Assembly (NCBI GenBank): GCA_900491605.1
Contig: UESW01001514.1
Coordinates: 62,001-126,000 of the forward strand
Direction of reading: 5' to 3'
Source of the DNA: Calamus simplicifolius
Taxonomy: Eukaryota; Streptophyta; Magnoliopsida; Arecales; Arecaceae
Length of the DNA: 64,000 nt
In this document: one piece after another, positions 60,721 through 64,000 of the stretch
Position numbering within the stretch: position 1 is the first letter of the stretch
Layout of the letters: each line of letters opens with the position of its first letter
Program-made: the position numbers and the translations under genes
The notes under the pieces: model-generated
What the model saw: only the letters and a program-made list of their open reading frames with translations
What the model was told of the DNA's origin: nothing
Databases searched by the model: none

Positions 60721-61606
60721 TTAACTCATCATAGATCGAACCATATCTAATAAAGTTCGATTCCTTCTTTCAGACACACCATTCCATTGTGGTGTTCCAG
60801 GAGGAGTTAGTTGTGGAATGATTCCACAACTTCTAAGATGGTCATAAAAATCTCGGCTCAAATATTCTCCACCTCGATCAGATCGAAGTGCCTTGATTGT
60901 CTTACCAAGTTGGTTTTGTACTTCATTTTGAAAAGATTTAAACATTTCAAATGATTTAGATTTGTGTCTCATCAAGTAGACATAACCATATTACTGAAGT
61001 CATCAGTAAATGTAATGAAGTACTTGTAACCTCCTCTGGCATCTGAACTTACTGGTCCACATACATCTGTATGTATTAGGCCCAATAATTCATTGGCCCT
61101 TTCATGTGTCCAGTAAAGGGATCCTTTGTCATCTTACCCAATAGACAAGATTCACATGTATCATATGATTCAAAATCAAATGAGTTCAAAAGTCCATCTT
61201 GATGGAGTTTTGATATGCGTTTCTCATTTATATGGCCAAGTCGACAATGCCAAAGATAGGTTGAATTTAAGTCATTGGACTTAAATTTCTTGGTAGTTAT
61301 GTTATAGACAGAAGAATTGTTGGATTTTTGAAGATTCAAAACATAAAGACCATCTAGTAATTCGGCATTTGCATAGAACATGTCTTTATGATAAATGGAG
61401 CAATTATTATTCTTAATAATAAAAGAAAAACCATCATTATCCAAACAAGAAACTGAAATAATATTCCTACACATTGTAGGAACATAAAAGCAATTGTTCA
61501 AAACTAACAAAAGCCCATTGGGCAAAGAAAGTTCGTAACTTCCTACAGCTAAAGCAGCAACTTTTGCTCCATTGCCTACTCGAAGATCAACTTCGCCCTT
61601 CTTCAT
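60721..61606 (-). pseudogene. Copia integrase with GAG-pre-integrase segment (broken)
   Basis: The 61606-61076 frame has NCFYVPTMCRNIISVSCLD and the zinc-binding TYLWHCRLGHINEKRI...CESCLLGKM. The 60975-60721 frame continues the core with KALRSDRGGEYLS and the NGVSERRNRTLLDMVRSM part. About 100 bases between them are out of frame, and a further stretch to 60300 shows decayed integrase C-terminal sequence. Confidence 0.88.
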
Positions 61607-62564
61607 TGTCTACTCCTTTTAAGCCCTGCACATTTGTGCAAATGTGAGATCCACATCCAGTATCTAATACCAGGAACTAGAAGGAGAAAATTAATCTCTA
61701 TAACATAAATACCTGAAGAACCGGTCTCACCAGTCTTCTTCTTCTTCTTTAGATCCTCCAAATACAGCTTGCAGTTTCTCTTCCAATGACCAGGTTCATT
61801 GCAAAAGAAACAGACACCCTCCTTTGGGGCTTTAGCCTTGGGTTTAGGATTGGGCTTGGGTTGAGCATTGGACTTTCCAGCCCTTCCCTTACCCTTTCTT
61901 TTTCCTTTCTTCATAAAACCCTTTCCCTTTTGAACCATCAGAACATGGCCAGGCTTGGACTTAATATTCTGTTCAGTAATTTTAAGCATCGTATGCAGCT
62001 CAGAAATTGATTTGTCCATTTCATTCATGTTATAGTTCATGATAAACTGGTCATAACTATCAGGAAGTGAATTTAGGATCAAATCTGTTGCCAACTCTTG
62101 GCTCAATGGAAATCCAAGCCTATCAAGTGCTCAATATAGCCTTTCATTTTCAACACATGAGCACTAACTGAAGCACCCTCAGCCATTTTGCAAGAGTGCA
62201 ATGCCTTGGTAGTATCATACCTTTCTTGCCTTGCTTGTTGCTGGAACATTTCCTTTAGATTGACAATCATATCATAAGTTTCCATGTTTTCCAAATCTTT
62301 CTGAAGTTCAGAACTCATGGTAGCTAGCATCAAGCATGCAACATCAATAGAGTCATTATGATGTTCTCATAAGCATTCTTTTCAGCTCTAGAAGCATTAT
62401 CGGCTGGTTCTTCAGTGAGGTTGATCCAGGACATAAAGCTTCCTTTCTTGCTTGAGAACAATTCTCAAATTTCAAAACCAGTCAAGGAAGTTAGTCCCAG
62501 TAAGTTTGTCCTTCGCAAGGATTGATCGCAGTGACATAGTAGAATTGTTATCATGGTTGGCCAT
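61603..62564 (-). pseudogene. Copia gag (broken)
   Basis: The probable start is the ATG whose complement is 62562-62564 (MANHDNNSTMSLRSIL). The gag domain continues in 62333-62103 (ELQKDLENMETYDMI, CKMAEGASVSAHVLKM) and 62106-61603. A basic Lys/Pro-rich tract precedes a CCHC knuckle, CFFCNEPGHWKRNC (near 61810-61770). At least two frame breaks occur (near 62460 and 62104). Protease residues after the knuckle are decayed. Confidence 0.88.
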
Positions 62565-63982
62565 CTACAATAAATGCAAAGTTCGTTAAGTATTTTGATT
62601 ATGAAAAACTCCCACTAAATTAACAACCCTCAATAATAATATCATATTAATTTAGTGAGCTAAGATCCATATTTATACTCAACTTTAAGTCAGCTTTGGC
62701 ATGCACTTAAAATTAAGTTTTTTTTAGGTAGGTAACTCTTACCAATTGCAACTCATGCAACTCTTAGAAATTTATGGGATTTTACATCATATGTCCGGCA
62801 TGTTTAAATCCCATCTCATGCCATTAGGCCCAAAACCATTTTGATAACCTAATTAAGTTAAACCATTTTTAAACATATGGGTAGCACCATTACCCATCTT
62901 GTCTCACTAATGTAACCTAATGTACTTCTACTTTGGTAGAACCCACATTAAGGTGATAAAAGCCTTGACAAGTGTTTAAATATGGATGGCATGTCAACTT
63001 AAAATTTTATGTGAGGGATCTAGATAGATTTCATCATGCATTTAGTATCACATACTCATTGATATCATCATACATAGCATCTCATACATGTATATAATAA
63101 ACGTGTCATAGTATGGCCTTATCTAGATTGATCTTCATAAGCCAATATGAAGATCAATGGTCAATCCTAGGTAATAATGAGCAACACCATAATGTCTACT
63201 TGACCATCATCTTGTGCATAGACACCTAGCTCCTCCATCACCATGGTTGGATTGCATGACTTCAAATGGCTTGCTTTGTGTTCTTATTTTATTATAATTA
63301 ATAAACAAATACTACTAACAGTAAAAGAAAAATTACAATGAAACAAAATGGCACACAGCCATATTTAATAATTACAACCCTTGTAAAAGAATAATAAAAA
63401 CCTGCCAATCATATTGGTCACAAGGCCATACCATGCACCATACAAAGCAACACACCATGCAAAACATATCATGTTATCATATAGCATATACATATTGCAT
63501 TAAAGAAAATATGTAATAATAGGCGTGTTGTTTAAAACCAATTAAATTTATAAGGTGCTCTGATTAGGTAGTACTGCGGTTCCTAAAATTTGGAGATACA
63601 ATAAAGTTTCATCCTAAAATTTGATTTTATTGATCTCATCAATAAATTTAAGGCTTACATCCACCACCATAAACGGCAATTGATAAATCCTTATTGATAT
63701 GTGAATTCAGTTCATGTATTAATCTAATTAAGACAACACCGAAATCATATATCATGTTATTAAACACTTTAATTGCAATATCCCATTCAGATTCTTAATC
63801 ATATTAACGAATCCTTACAGGAAACAGATTCATCAATTAACACCTTAGAAAACCTATTATCTATGTCGTTCGCGCAAACTAAATATATATATATATATAC
63901 AAGAACGCAAACCATGCCAAGATCATATACATCTCATACATACAATCAAACATGGCAGTTTCGATTCTTATGAAAACGCAAG
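62565..63982 (-). other. Untranslated leader of the copia element
   Basis: About 1.4 kb between primer site and gag, AT-rich, with a (TA)n run near 63884-63899. No coding sequence or other structure was recognised. Confidence 0.6.
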
Positions 63983-63996
63983 TGGCTCTGATACCA
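63983..63996 (-). other. tRNA-Met primer binding site of the copia element
   Basis: The element's strand reads TGGTATCAGAGCCA directly inside the 5' LTR boundary (63998), complementary to initiator tRNA-Met. Confidence 0.9.
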
Positions 63997-64000
63997 CTGT

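Larger units (their letters stand above)
57122..64000 (-). mobile_element. Ty1/copia LTR retrotransposon, Angela/Tork-like, 5' LTR cut by window end
   Basis: The 3' LTR is 57122-58606 (1485 bp). The left flank is AATTC (57117-57121), the presumed target duplication. The interior carries gag, integrase, reverse transcriptase and RNase H in copia order on the minus strand. A tRNA-Met primer site is at 63983-63996, and the first three bases of the 5' LTR (TGT, matching 57122 onward) are at 63998-64000. Long LTRs and gag motifs resemble the Angela/Tork lineage (inference). Frames are broken. It is inserted into a CACTA transposon. Confidence 0.93.

Noticed and set aside
63983..63996. tRNA-like sequences at TGGTATCAGAGCC sites (also 7956 and 18018)
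   Set aside because: They match only the 3' end of tRNA-Met in antisense and sit at LTR borders, so they are primer sites, not tRNA genes.

Overview
This is a plant nuclear window, most likely from a monocot. Two host genes have dispersed exons with GT-AG introns. They sit among LTR retrotransposons, CACTA DNA transposons, MITE-like elements and LINE tails. A palm is my best guess from intron inflation and transposon load, but the sequence alone does not prove a species.

Layout. 1-1545: an unassigned stretch and the terminal region of a CACTA element. 1546-2475: a probable LTR fragment. 2476-8866: a complete but broken Ty3/gypsy chromovirus-type element (minus strand) with a perfect 5-bp target duplication. 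8867-9610: promoter and 5' UTR of an aspartic proteinase gene, with a duplicated 68-bp CCAAT/TATA-containing unit. 9611-34865: that gene, 13 coding exons for a 513-residue phytepsin-like aspartic proteinase with a saposin-like insert. Intron 7 holds a 7-kb Ty1/copia element (17460-24538). Intron 11 holds a 6.5-kb non-autonomous gypsy-type element (26780-33305), which carries a cytochrome P450 (CYP704-like) fragment and a 24-bp tandem array. 34866-49200: intergenic DNA with MITE-like elements, a tandem LTR doublet that has lost its interior, and a 5'-truncated LINE ending in 60 A. 49200-52440: a group IIb WRKY transcription factor gene with a cluster of W-box cores upstream and a one-base frame disruption in exon 1. 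54170-57121: a decayed CACTA transposon (minus strand). 57122-64000: a Ty1/copia element (minus strand) inserted into it, whose 5' LTR runs off the window end.

How the parts relate. The proteinase is predicted to work in the secretory pathway/vacuole and the WRKY protein in the nucleus. Nothing in the window links them functionally. The proteinase reading frame is fully open across all 13 exons although two of its introns have absorbed whole retrotransposons. The WRKY frame is open in exons 2-6 but exon 1 is one base short of an open frame. All transposon open frames found are interrupted.

I see no CRISPR array, operon, rRNA or tRNA gene. I do not see a clearly new biological system. The most unusual object is the gene-fragment-carrying, minisatellite-bearing non-autonomous LTR element in intron 11.
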